Origin: Arthrobacter sp. B3I9
GTDB lineage: Bacteria > Actinomycetota > Actinomycetes > Actinomycetales > Micrococcaceae
Direction of reading: 5' to 3'
DNA length: 64,000 bases
NCBI RefSeq assembly: GCF_030816935.1
Contig: NZ_JAUSYO010000001.1
Span: 2,852,001-2,916,000, forward strand
The notes beneath the pieces are model-generated. The model was not told the DNA's origin. It did not search any database and worked only from the letters and a program-made list of their open reading frames with translations. The translations under genes were made by a program, and so were the position numbers. This document shows, piece by piece, positions 1-8,080 of this stretch (its first letter is position 1; each line of letters begins with the position of its first letter).

Positions 1-13
1 CCTGCTGGCGGCA

Positions 14-733
14 TCAGCCAATCTGTGTGATCTCCGGTCCACGTTCGGGTTGTTCGAGGCCCGGGGCGGGCGCGGGGGCCGGGGCTACGTTGTCCTTCGG
101 GAGGCGCAGCGGCAGCAGGTCGCGCGGGGGCATCGGATTCTCCCCGCGGACCACGACGATCTGGCGGAACAGCCCTTCCAGCCCCGCGGCGGCCGTGCGG
201 TCGACGGCGGCCTCTCCGCCGAGGACGCCCCTGAGGAACCAGCGCGGACCGTCCACGCCGATGAAACGCGCCACACGGTATCCCTGGCTGCCGTCCGAGC
301 TGCTGGCGGGAAGCTTGGCGAGGAGCTCGGTGCCGAAATTACCCGGCACCTCCTCGACCTGCCCGCCCTGGCTTCCTACCGACTGCCCGATCTGTTCGCG
401 GATGTCGTCCCAGAGGCCTTCGGACTTGGGCGCGGCAAAAGCCTGCAGCTGCAGGCTCGACCCCTCCAGGTCCATGGTGACGGCGACGACCCGCTGGGTT
501 GCCTCCTCCACCTCCAGCCTGAGCTGCAGGCCTTCCTGGGGCGCGATCAACAGGGCGCCGAGGTCCACGTACCCGTCCTGGCTCTCAATTTCCGACAGGT
601 CGAAGGGACCGTTAAAAGCGCGGCCGCTAGCGCCCGCGGTCTCCGTCGCGGAGCCCTCAGCCGTTGCCTCCTGGGTTTCCGCGGAATCGGTCGGCTGTTC
701 CTGCTTGGCTTTCCTGCCACGCCCAAAAACCAT
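14..733 (-). CDS. DUF3710 domain-containing protein
   Basis: A 239-residue soluble protein with a charged, Glu/Ala-rich N-terminus of about 40 residues followed by a globular region that matches the actinobacterial DUF3710 family, whose function is unknown. I see no catalytic motif, signal peptide or membrane segment. The ATG at 733 follows a good ribosome site (AAGGAG, seven bases upstream). It lies 117 bp downstream of dut on the same strand, the usual actinobacterial arrangement. Family assignment is by recognition of the sequence and its neighbour; no function is inferred. Confidence 0.85.
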   Translation of the reverse strand: MVFGRGRKAKQEQPTDSAETQEATAEGSATETAGASGRAFNGPFDLSEIESQDGYVDLGALLIAPQEGLQLRLEVEEATQRVVAVTMDLEGSSLQLQAFAAPKSEGLWDDIREQIGQSVGSQGGQVEEVPGNFGTELLAKLPASSSDGSQGYRVARFIGVDGPRWFLRGVLGGEAAVDRTAAAGLEGLFRQIVVVRGENPMPPRDLLPLRLPKDNVAPAPAPAPGLEQPERGPEITQIG

Positions 734-850
734 CGGGTGTCTCCTTAGTTGTGTGGTGCCGCACGTTGATTGGTGCCCCCAGTTGTGTGGTGGCGCCGCG
801 CCGCCCTGCCGGCTAAAAGTTCCTGCTCAGACCCTGGCTGCTGCGCCGGC

Positions 851-1381
851 TCAGGCCGTCGGAGAAGCAAAGCCGCCGGTGGACCCGAAGCCACCGCTGC
901 CACGGACCGAATCGCTGAGTTCCTCGACGGCGAGGAACCTGGCGTACTCGACGCGCTGGATAACCATTTGTGCAATTCTATCGCCGCGCTTGAGCTCGAT
1001 GGCCTCGTGCCGGTCTGTATTCAGCAGCGTCACGGCGATTTCCCCCCGGTAGCCCGCGTCGACAGTTCCGGGCGCGTTGACGACCGTCAGTCCGTGCTTG
1101 GTGGCCAGGCCGGAGCGGGGATGGATCAGGGCAACGAAGCCGTCCGGGAGGGCAATCGACACCCCGGTCGGTACCAGCCGGCGCTGCCCTGGTTCCAGGA
1201 CGACGTCCTCGCGGGCGCGCAGGTCCGCGCCCGCATCTCCCGGGTGCGCGTACGACGGCGGTTCCAACCCGCCGTCGAGCATCTTCAGCTGCACGGTGAG
1301 CGTGGGCGTTCCGTACTCCCCCGCGCCGGTTTCGGCGGGTTGATCGGGGAGGGTGGTCACGCCGCTGTTTTCTTCAGTCAC
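851..1381 (-). CDS. dut: dUTP diphosphatase (dUTPase)
   Basis: Hydrolyses dUTP to dUMP and pyrophosphate, keeping uracil out of DNA and supplying dUMP for thymidylate synthesis. The 176-residue protein carries the trimeric dUTPase motifs in order: HPGDAGADLRA, then IHPRSGLATKHGL, then NAPGTVDAGYRGE (the catalytic tyrosine region), then RGDRIAQMV, and a Gly-rich C-terminal tail ending RGSGGFGSTGG. The start is a GTG at 1381, preceded by an N-terminal extension of about 30 residues before the core. A TAGAGT box lies eight bases before the GTG with no clear Shine-Dalgarno, so translation may be nearly leaderless. Confidence 0.96.
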   Translation of the reverse strand: MTEENSGVTTLPDQPAETGAGEYGTPTLTVQLKMLDGGLEPPSYAHPGDAGADLRAREDVVLEPGQRRLVPTGVSIALPDGFVALIHPRSGLATKHGLTVVNAPGTVDAGYRGEIAVTLLNTDRHEAIELKRGDRIAQMVIQRVEYARFLAVEELSDSVRGSGGFGSTGGFASPTA

Positions 1382-1509
1382 AGTCCCACACTCTATCGCC
1401 AGCGTCCGGTTGGGCCTAGCCGGAACAGCGGAACGGGCCCCTCACCGGGAGCGCCTGGGCGCCGTACGTCGAAGATGAAATAGCCCGGGAAAAGTGGAAA
1501 GCTGGGCTC

Positions 1510-1998
1510 ATGCCGGAATCCAGTGCAGCTGTGCCTGCCTCCAACGCCCCCAGCGACGCCGCCGTCCTCTATAACGAGAAGCTCTGGCCAAACGTCTGGA
1601 TCTGGCTGGTGGCGGCCGGGCTGTCAAGCGCCGGGATCCTGGTTTTCGCGCCGATCAGCCTCGCCGCCGGGATTACTGCCGGCATCGTTCTCTTCGTCAT
1701 CATCGTTGTGCTGCTGGTCGTGTCCACTCCCACTATCACTGTGACCGCATCAACGTTGCGCGTGGGCCGGGCAACCATCGAGCGCCGTTTCCTGGGCGCC
1801 GCGGCGGCCTTCCGCGGAAAGGAAGCAACGGCCGAGCGCGGGACCCGTCTCAACGGACTTGCCTTCACGTGTTTCCGGGGCTGGGTGGATCCGGTGGTGC
1901 GAATCGAGATCACCGACCCCTCGGACCGGACGCCGTACTGGTTGACGTCCACCCGGAATCCGGACCGGCTGCTCGCGGCCCTGCGGCCGCGGAACTGA
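1510..1998 (+). CDS. DUF3093 family membrane protein
   Basis: A 162-residue protein with two closely spaced hydrophobic segments (about residues 31-50 and 54-74) and a cytoplasmic-looking C-terminal domain ending in the pattern PYWLTSTRNPDRLLAAL, typical of actinobacterial DUF3093 proteins. The gene is divergent from dut across 128 bp. Function is unknown. The ATG at 1510 has a modest purine-rich ribosome site (GGAAAG, eight bases upstream). Confidence 0.85.
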   Translation: MPESSAAVPASNAPSDAAVLYNEKLWPNVWIWLVAAGLSSAGILVFAPISLAAGITAGIVLFVIIVVLLVVSTPTITVTASTLRVGRATIERRFLGAAAAFRGKEATAERGTRLNGLAFTCFRGWVDPVVRIEITDPSDRTPYWLTSTRNPDRLLAALRPRN

Positions 1999-2032
1999 CA
2001 CTGCCGGAGCTGACGCTGCCGGATCTGACGCT
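1995..2032. repeat. 15-bp tandem repeat between convergent genes
   Basis: About 2.5 copies of a 15-bp unit (CTGACRCTGCCGGAK) lie between the stop of the DUF3093 gene and the stop of the DUF4193 gene. It is a local duplication with no obvious role. Confidence 0.6.
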
Positions 2033-2330
2033 AGCCCTCGCAGTCCTTGCAGTACTTGAGCCCGTCCTTTTCGCGGGCGATCTGTGAGCGGTGGCGGACC
2101 AGGAAGCAGGACGCGCAGGTGAATTCATCCGCCTGGGCCGGCATGACCCGCACCAGGAGCTCCTCCCCGGACAGGTCCGCCCCGGGGAGCTCGTAGCCTT
2201 CGGCCAGTTCGGTTTCATCTTCGTCCACGACTGCGGAGGGCTTGTCCGTACGCCGCGTCTTCAGTTCCTCGATGGAGTCCTCGTTGAGGTCCTCTTCGGA
2301 CTTGCGCGGCGCATCGTAGTCTGTCGCCAT
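2031..2330 (-). CDS. DUF4193 domain-containing protein
   Basis: A 99-residue acidic protein of the actinobacterial DUF4193 family. The C-terminal part has two CxxC pairs (TCASC and YCKDC) around a basic segment, which suggests a zinc ribbon. The N-terminal half is rich in Asp and Glu. A longer upstream reading frame exists, but I chose the ATG at 2330 because the family begins MATDYDAPRK at this point. It is convergent with the DUF3093 gene and divergent from sepH. Function is unknown. Confidence 0.9.
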   Translation of the reverse strand: MATDYDAPRKSEEDLNEDSIEELKTRRTDKPSAVVDEDETELAEGYELPGADLSGEELLVRVMPAQADEFTCASCFLVRHRSQIAREKDGLKYCKDCEG

Positions 2331-2682
2331 TATTTGTTGCTCACACTCCGCTAGTTCTCTTGGTTCAGTTCTCTTGGTTCGCCGTATCCCGCATGGGTCT
2401 GTTCGCTGTGGGTCTGCTCGCTGCCGGGTTGGGGCCCGCCGGTCCGGTACTCCGTTGTCAACGCCGGACACGCGGTTTTTGTGCCCGGTGTCGGGTCATT
2501 TTTGCTTAAGCGCCTGGTGAAAGCCATAGGCCGGCGATCCCAGCAGCAGCCTTCAGCCGCTCCAGGGTAAAAATGCAGTGAAAAGTGGCGGAAATTCGCG
2601 GCGCGCCCTCCGCCTTGACCCGATTATGTCGCTCCGGGTGGCAGAGTTTCGATTGTTAGTAATGCCAGGGTGGAGGATTTGT
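2331..2682. other. Divergent intergenic region, DUF4193 / sepH
   Basis: This 352-bp stretch lies between two divergently transcribed genes and should hold both promoters. The visible structure is a perfect 14-bp tandem duplication just upstream of the DUF4193 gene. No convincing promoter hexamer pair or gene was found. Confidence 0.5.
2353..2380. repeat. Perfect 14-bp tandem duplication
   Basis: Two adjacent identical copies of AGTTCTCTTGGTTC (2353-2366 and 2367-2380) start 22 bp upstream of the DUF4193 start codon, in its expected 5' region. Confidence 0.8.
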
Positions 2683-4087
2683 ATGCAGGATCTACGGCTT
2701 GTAGGCGTCCACGACGACGGGAAGCATCTCCTGTTGAGCGGCGCCGGCGGCGAGATGTTCCAGCTGCCGATCGATGAAGCACTGCGGGTGGCAGCCAGCC
2801 GGACGCCGGCCAAGGCCGTTGCCGCGGCGACAGCTGCGCCTATTGCCATGTCACCGCGCGATATCCAGGCCCGGATCCGCAACGGTTCAACGGCGGCGGA
2901 AGTCGCTGAGCTCTCGGGCATTCCGCTCGCCAAAGTCCAGCGGTACGAAGGTCCGGTACTGGCCGAACGCGAGTACATCGCCCAACAGGCCCGCAAGGTG
3001 GAGGTCGCCTCCCCCGGCCCGGGCCAGGACGTATACCGTTCGGCGTTCGGCGACAGCCCGGCCACCCTGAATGACATGGTGGCCCACCGTCTGACGGCGC
3101 ACGGCATCGATGCCTCGAGCGTCGAGTGGGACTCCTGGCGCCGCACGGACGGCAACTGGAACGTCGTGGCCCGCTTCGACCAGCAGTCCGGCCATGCCGG
3201 TATCGGTGAAGAGCCTCCTGCGATGTGGACCTTCAACCCGTCCCGGAAATCGCTGCAGAACGCGAACCGATGGGCCCAGCAGCTCAGCGAACTGGAGCCC
3301 CTCGACGGGCCGGTTCCCGCGCGCCGCCTCTCGGCCGTCTCCGACCGCCCCTTCGATTTTGAGACCGACGCCGATGCCACGGCACGGACGGCAACGGCCC
3401 AGCAGAACGTGATCCAGCAACTCCAGCCGCAGCAGAACCAGGAAGCCGACGGACTGCTCGACATGCTGCGCTCCCCGCCGCGGCCAACGGCTTGGCGTCG
3501 ACGAGGACGCAGACGACGCCCTTGCCCGGCTCTTGACCAACGGCGTCCCTGCAGCGCACCCGCGGCCGTCTGAGCTCCCGTCCGATGCACCAGCGGAGGC
3601 CGCGGCCGATGAGCCGGCCGAACCCGCCGAGGAGCTTCCCGCCGGCCCGGCAACGGACGGCACGGAAGCAGACGGTACGGAAGCAGACGCCCCGGATGCG
3701 CAGGCGGAAGCAGACGAACAGCCGGCAGCAGGCGCGTGGGGACGCCGCGGCGGCGGCCGGCCCTCGATCATGTCCCGCCTCGCTCTGGCCCCGGCGCCGG
3801 ATGGCCCTGAGGACGACTCCCTCAAACTGCACGACGGCGTGAGCACGGATACGCGGGAGATCACCATCGTGGCGTCGCAGCTCCGTCCCACCGGGCAGCA
3901 GGAACCCACACCGAGCAAAGGCCTGGACGAACTCCTCGGCGGCGGAAACCCACGCCGGCAGCAGCGCGACGCCGCAGGGTCCCGAACAGACCGTGAATCG
4001 GATCAGCCCGAGCGCCAGCCCGCCAAGCCCAAACGCTCCAGCGTCCCCAGCTGGGACGACATCGTCTTCGGTACCCGCGGAGACTAG
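2683..4087 (+). pseudogene. sepH: Septation protein SepH, broken by a one-base frameshift
   Basis: SepH (DUF3071) is an actinobacterial cell-division protein that binds FtsZ and stimulates filament assembly. The ATG at 2683 follows GGAGG and opens MQDLRLVGVHDDGKH, the family's usual N-terminus; a helix-turn-helix lies at about residues 65-90. The frame is lost at the CCCC run 3473-3476. Removing one C restores GQRLGVDEDADDALARLLTNGV and a continuous protein of 467 residues, ending in the conserved VPSWDDIVFGTR. As written, the first frame runs on to a stop at 3573 with a wrong tail. The intact downstream half, with its conserved C-terminal motif, suggests a sequencing error or a very recent mutation. 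Confidence 0.9.
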
Positions 4088-4423
4088 CGCCTGTCCTCTG
4101 ATCATTGCGGCCACAGGATGGTAGTGGCTGCAATGATCTGATCGACGGGTGAAGGCCAGCGGCCGTCGCTGCCTTTCGCGGCGGAGCGGATTTCGGGTCG
4201 GATCTTTCCGCGCTGGCGAACCGGAACATGCAGGGCTCCAGGACCTGACGGCTCGAGGGTGCCGCTAGGCCCTGTCGGCCAGGACCGGCTCCGGCCGGAC
4301 CGTGGAGCGCCCCTGCCGGACTGAGTCGGCGAAGTGTAGATGCACTGGCTATCCCGCTTGCGTCGTTTCTTCTTGTGAGTCGTTCACATACCAATAGCTG
4401 GCGGGAAAGCTCATACTAGAAAC
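4088..4423. other. Intergenic region between sepH and the orphan gene
   Basis: 336 bp without a supported gene. It holds the near-perfect hairpin at 4100-4138 just after the sepH stop. A CATACT box sits six bases before the ATG at 4424, in the leaderless format used by several other genes here. Nothing else stands out. Confidence 0.4.
4100..4138. terminator. Hairpin after sepH, possible terminator
   Basis: Two 15-base arms (4100-4114 and 4124-4138), complementary at 14 of 15 positions, surround a nine-base loop. There is no T-tract on either strand, so a simple rho-independent terminator is only one reading; a boundary or recombination-associated palindrome is another. Confidence 0.45.
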
Positions 4424-5884
4424 ATGCCGCGACCCATTCTCCGCGTCGTCGACAAGGCCCCCTCTCCCCGGGGATGGGCCGTTAGGGCTGCCGAGGGCCA
4501 CCCGCCTCTCGCCTACGCCCCGACCAAAGAAGCTGCTATTTCCTTGGCGCGCGCCCAAATTGAAGCCAGCAGAAATGGTGGAACACTAAGGATCTACTTC
4601 GCTAACGGCCAGCTGCACCGCACTAGCTCGTTTGTAGGCCGCCCTGCGGACGACCCCGCAGTCAGTCGAAGGACAATAGTTAGTCCAAACGACCTCCCCG
4701 CCCGCCCAAGCGGGGATTCCGTCAGAAAGACAATAGAAACTCTGGCCGCCGCGGGCGCACAGAGCCCCGAAACGGTTGCGGCACTTTTGCGAACAATCAT
4801 GGGGGATGACAAGCTGTCCGTTGACTCCGCGCGCACGTGGGTGCAGCTCGGGCCAACTGCTCGCGAAAGTTTGCTGAGCGAAGTCCGATCTCTCCTGGAC
4901 AGCAGCCCGATCACGGCCGTCGCCAAGTTCGGGGACCTGCTACTTTCACTTCAAGGCCTGCCGCCGGCAGCATCAACTCTGGTAGCGATCACCCAAGGAA
5001 TTGTGGGGCGAGATCAGAAGGTAATTGGAAAGCTCGACGATCTCAGAGGCGACCTGCAGAGAGTGGAGGCAAAGCTTGACGAGCATGTACTGGTTACAGC
5101 CCGCTCGGCCATTGACCACCTGCTCACAGCGGCTAGGACTTCGGGGGAAATTCTACAAAGTCAGCAGTTGCAGCTGGCGGCAGGAAAATTCACCGAACTG
5201 GCAAATTTAGACCCGGCCGCGATGACGAGAGGCTCGTCGGGCGAGGCATCGAACGCTGCCCTTATAGTACTTGGCCGTTGGGGCAAGCACATTTACTTTG
5301 AGATGCATGGGGAGCGACGAAGCGCCCTCGAGGAGGCCTATGCCTGTGCCTCGGAATACCCCCTGGAGAGCGTACAACGCTTTGATCAGAGCTACTTCAG
5401 CGAGGACTACAGGACCCGGACCGCAAAACTCCTGAAAGCGCTCGCCCCGACGGTCAGCCAAAATCGAGCAAGACAACCAATCTCGGACACGGAAACAAAG
5501 AAAGCTGATGTTCTTCGCCGAGGAGGACAGCGCCAGCCAACGAACGCCAGGACCATAACGGCTGCAGCGAAACTCATCGCAGCGTCCGGGTTCGATCCAA
5601 TCCTGACGGCCACGTTTCTGGCCAAGATGACGCCTGCAGCCAAACTGATCGCGGCGTCCGCGTTCAATCCAGCTTTGACTCCCCCGTTTGTGGCGTGGCC
5701 GGAAAGCCCGATACATACAGATCCCGCTCAGGAGCAAGCCCGGCAACTAGGTCTGCTACGCAAGCGAATAGCCGATGAAGCAGCAGCAAAATACCGGACG
5801 CTCCAAGCCCTGACGGACTCCGATCTGCAGTCACTCACCGGGGATGCCATGCAGACGTCAACGCGAGGCCTAAAACGCGGATGA
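4424..5884 (+). CDS. Orphan protein with DUF2188-like N-terminus
   Basis: I do not recognise the full 486-residue protein. Residues about 15-65 resemble DUF2188 (GWAVRAAEG, then TKEAAISLARAQI, then GGTLRIYFANGQL). Residues about 190-215 form a charged heptad-like helix, followed by a helical region. Residues about 376-425 contain two copies of a 24-residue unit built around AAKLIAAS. There is no signal peptide or obvious membrane span. The gene is less GC-rich than its surroundings and uses ATA, AGA and AGG codons that neighbours avoid, suggesting horizontal transfer into the sepH/phosphodiesterase block. A CATACT box six bases before the ATG suggests a leaderless start. A defence or effector role is possible but unproven. 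Confidence 0.75.
   Translation: MPRPILRVVDKAPSPRGWAVRAAEGHPPLAYAPTKEAAISLARAQIEASRNGGTLRIYFANGQLHRTSSFVGRPADDPAVSRRTIVSPNDLPARPSGDSVRKTIETLAAAGAQSPETVAALLRTIMGDDKLSVDSARTWVQLGPTARESLLSEVRSLLDSSPITAVAKFGDLLLSLQGLPPAASTLVAITQGIVGRDQKVIGKLDDLRGDLQRVEAKLDEHVLVTARSAIDHLLTAARTSGEILQSQQLQLAAGKFTELANLDPAAMTRGSSGEASNAALIVLGRWGKHIYFEMHGERRSALEEAYACASEYPLESVQRFDQSYFSEDYRTRTAKLLKALAPTVSQNRARQPISDTETKKADVLRRGGQRQPTNARTITAAAKLIAASGFDPILTATFLAKMTPAAKLIAASAFNPALTPPFVAWPESPIHTDPAQEQARQLGLLRKRIADEAAAKYRTLQALTDSDLQSLTGDAMQTSTRGLKRG
5564..5707 (+). repeat. Two 72-bp in-frame direct repeats in the orphan gene
   Basis: Imperfect 72-bp units (5564-5635 and 5636-5707) encode two 24-residue repeats, each starting AAKLIAAS and continuing with a FDP or FNP motif. 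They probably arose by tandem duplication followed by divergence. Confidence 0.75.
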
Positions 5885-5931
5885 CAACACATCTGTGCCC
5901 AGCCGCGGCTTCGGACCCGGCCCTGCAGGCT

Positions 5932-5965
5932 CGCCGCTGATCCGCCGGCCGGCGGATCAGCGGCG
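5932..5965. terminator. Perfect 34-bp palindrome, likely bidirectional terminator
   Basis: Two perfectly complementary 17-base arms (5932-5948 and 5949-5965) with no spacer lie between convergent genes and include the stop codon of the hydrolase gene at 5957. The position fits a shared terminator, although neither strand has a T-tract. Confidence 0.6.
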
Positions 5966-7201
5966 CGGGGCCCGCGTTCCGTCCGCCTGGAAGCATAGCA
6001 GCGGAACCTCGCGTTCGGCTTTGGTCAGGGAGCCGTGCTGGCCCACAACCTCCATGGCCGTCGGCCGCACCCGCCGCGTGTCATAGAAGGCCAGCGCGTC
6101 CCGGGCGGCGATCATCACGTCACCGATCCGCGGTCCGACGCCGGACCGCACCTCACCAAAGAGCCCGGCGGCGATGGCCTCTTCCCGTGTGAATGCCCAG
6201 ATCCGGTCCCCGAAACGGGACCGCCACGCTTCCAGCAACAGGGCGCGTCCGGCGTCGCCGGCCCCGTCCTCCAGATAGAGGTGGACCATGCGCGGCTCCC
6301 CCGCGGTATGCCGGACGCCGGCGATGAGGGCCGTGTCCGCGGAATAGTCGATCCGCTGCGATTCCGGCACATCGAGCATGCCGTGGTCTGCGGTGAGCAG
6401 GACAGTAGTGCCGGCGGGAAGGGTTGCGGCCAGCCTCCGCACCGTGGCGTCAAGTTCCTCAAGCTGGTGCTCCCACTGGGGCGACTGGCAACCGTGCCGG
6501 TGCCCGGCCTTGTCCAGCTCGTTGACGTAGAAATACATCAGGGAGCCCTGCGCGCTGGCCATGGCTTCGACGGCTGCGGCGGTTCTGGCATGCGGAGTGG
6601 TGGCCGTGATGTACCGGCCGCCCCGCAGCGCGGCCTGGGTCATTGGAGAGTTGCTGAACTGGGGCAGGCTCACCGTGGTGACGTCCACGTGCTCGGCGGC
6701 GCGCTCAAAGACGGTGCGGAACGGCTGCCATTGCCGGGGATCCACCTTGGCGTCCCAGTTGCCGAGCATGTTCACCACCCGGTCCTGGTCCGGGTCAAGC
6801 ACGTCATAGCCCACCATGCCGTGCTGCCCCGCAGCCAGCCCGGTGCCGAAGCTGGCCAGCGACGCCGCGGTGGTGGAGGGGAAGGCGGAATCCAGCGACA
6901 CCGGCACCTGCCCCTGGCCCGCCTGCATAACGGAGCGCAGGAACGGGGTGTGGGCGGACTTCTGCTTCAGGAGGTTCCGGCCGAGCCCGTCGGCCAACAC
7001 CACGCAGATCCGTTTGCCCGCGGGCAAGCCCAGCCGGTTCTCGAAGCCGGGCACGCCGATGCTCGCCGCGGCGCTGCCCAGCACCTCGGCGACGGAGCGG
7101 TGGCCGAAGGCCGGCGCGGCCGGCATCGGCGCAGGAAGGGTGTGGGGCCCGGCTGGTGCAGTCGTTACCGGGGATGGCTCGGGAGCGCGGACCGCCGCCA
7201 T
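5957..7201 (-). CDS. Alkaline phosphatase family / type I phosphodiesterase
   Basis: A 414-residue member of the alkaline-phosphatase superfamily, nucleotide pyrophosphatase/phosphodiesterase branch. Metal-binding and catalytic motifs are visible: CVVLADGLGRN (metal Asp), FPSTTAASLASFGTG (nucleophilic Thr), and LLTADHGMLDVP (metal Asp/His). No clear signal peptide is seen; a Pro/Ala-rich leader of about 30 residues precedes the domain. The substrate is unknown. The start lies one base after the DUF5998 stop, so the two are probably translated from one transcript. This gene commonly sits near sepH in related actinobacteria. Confidence 0.88.
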   Translation of the reverse strand: MAAVRAPEPSPVTTAPAGPHTLPAPMPAAPAFGHRSVAEVLGSAAASIGVPGFENRLGLPAGKRICVVLADGLGRNLLKQKSAHTPFLRSVMQAGQGQVPVSLDSAFPSTTAASLASFGTGLAAGQHGMVGYDVLDPDQDRVVNMLGNWDAKVDPRQWQPFRTVFERAAEHVDVTTVSLPQFSNSPMTQAALRGGRYITATTPHARTAAAVEAMASAQGSLMYFYVNELDKAGHRHGCQSPQWEHQLEELDATVRRLAATLPAGTTVLLTADHGMLDVPESQRIDYSADTALIAGVRHTAGEPRMVHLYLEDGAGDAGRALLLEAWRSRFGDRIWAFTREEAIAAGLFGEVRSGVGPRIGDVMIAARDALAFYDTRRVRPTAMEVVGQHGSLTKAEREVPLLCFQADGTRAPRR

Positions 7202-7202
7202 C

Positions 7203-7961
7203 TCAGCGCTGGTGGCCGCGGCTGAGGCGGTTCCCGAAGACGCCCATGCGGGCGCGCGGGGGCAGGCCCGGGCCGGTGTGCGGAGCGGGGGCCGAGGATC
7301 CGGTGTTGACCGCCCGCAGGGCGCGGGCGAACAGCTTGGCGTCCTGGACGGCCTGCAGCCCGTCGGCCTCCGCGCTGATCCGGAGCACGATGTCTTCCTG
7401 GGCGATGGTTCCGCTGTAGCCGTGGTCCGCTTCGCACTGCGGGTCCCCGCAGCTGGCCGGACCGACGTCGAGGCGCTGACCGCCCGACCAGGCGATGGAG
7501 AGGGTCAGTTCGCGGACCGGGTCCGAGGACTTGTAGTCCTGGGGCTGGGCATAGACATAGCTGAGCACAACGGAGCGGATCTGCGTCACCGGGACGGACT
7601 CCGTGGAGACCTGGGCCACGGTCTGCTCGCCGGCGTCGTCGAGTTGCTGGTCGTCCACGTGGGTGATGACAAGCATGTCCTCCGTCAGCACCAGCACGGT
7701 GATGTGGCGCCGGACCTCGGCGCGGTCGAAGTGCGTTTCGAGGTGGACCAGGTGGGCCACGCAGTCCCGGCCGTCCAGGGCGTCCGCGACCACGTCCGCC
7801 ACGAGCCGCGGGTAGAAGCCGGCCTGCTGGAGGGCCCCCTCCAGGCTTTGACCCTGCGCGCTGTGATCATGCAGGCCTTGGTGCTGCGGGCCCTGCCGTC
7901 CGGAGACGGGCGCCGGGGAATGGGGTGTTGGAGGCTGGGAGCTCATGGTCTCCATTTTCAC
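7203..7961 (-). CDS. DUF5998 family protein
   Basis: A 252-residue cytoplasmic protein of an actinobacterial family of unknown function, found between the acyl-CoA synthetase/GNAT fusion and the phosphodiesterase gene. It has a GDPQCEADHGYSG segment that could coordinate metal or be structural, and no membrane segments. The start is uncertain: GTG at 7961 gives the longest form, and ATG codons follow at codons 3 and 6. Tight spacing to the downstream hydrolase indicates an operon. Confidence 0.75.
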   Translation of the reverse strand: MKMETMSSQPPTPHSPAPVSGRQGPQHQGLHDHSAQGQSLEGALQQAGFYPRLVADVVADALDGRDCVAHLVHLETHFDRAEVRRHITVLVLTEDMLVITHVDDQQLDDAGEQTVAQVSTESVPVTQIRSVVLSYVYAQPQDYKSSDPVRELTLSIAWSGGQRLDVGPASCGDPQCEADHGYSGTIAQEDIVLRISAEADGLQAVQDAKLFARALRAVNTGSSAPAPHTGPGLPPRARMGVFGNRLSRGHQR

Positions 7962-8080
7962 AGATCGGCTGGGGACATGCTAACTGCCCTGCCCGGGCAA
8001 TGCCGGAGCCCCGCGGGGGCCGCGCCTCCGCCCTGCCCGGGCGGCCCCTTGCCGGGCAATAGAGCGCCTGCTGCAGGGCG

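Noticed and set aside
4424..5884. Prophage or insertion sequence carrying the orphan gene
   Set aside because: No integrase, transposase, tRNA gene, or flanking direct repeats are visible; transfer is inferred from composition only.
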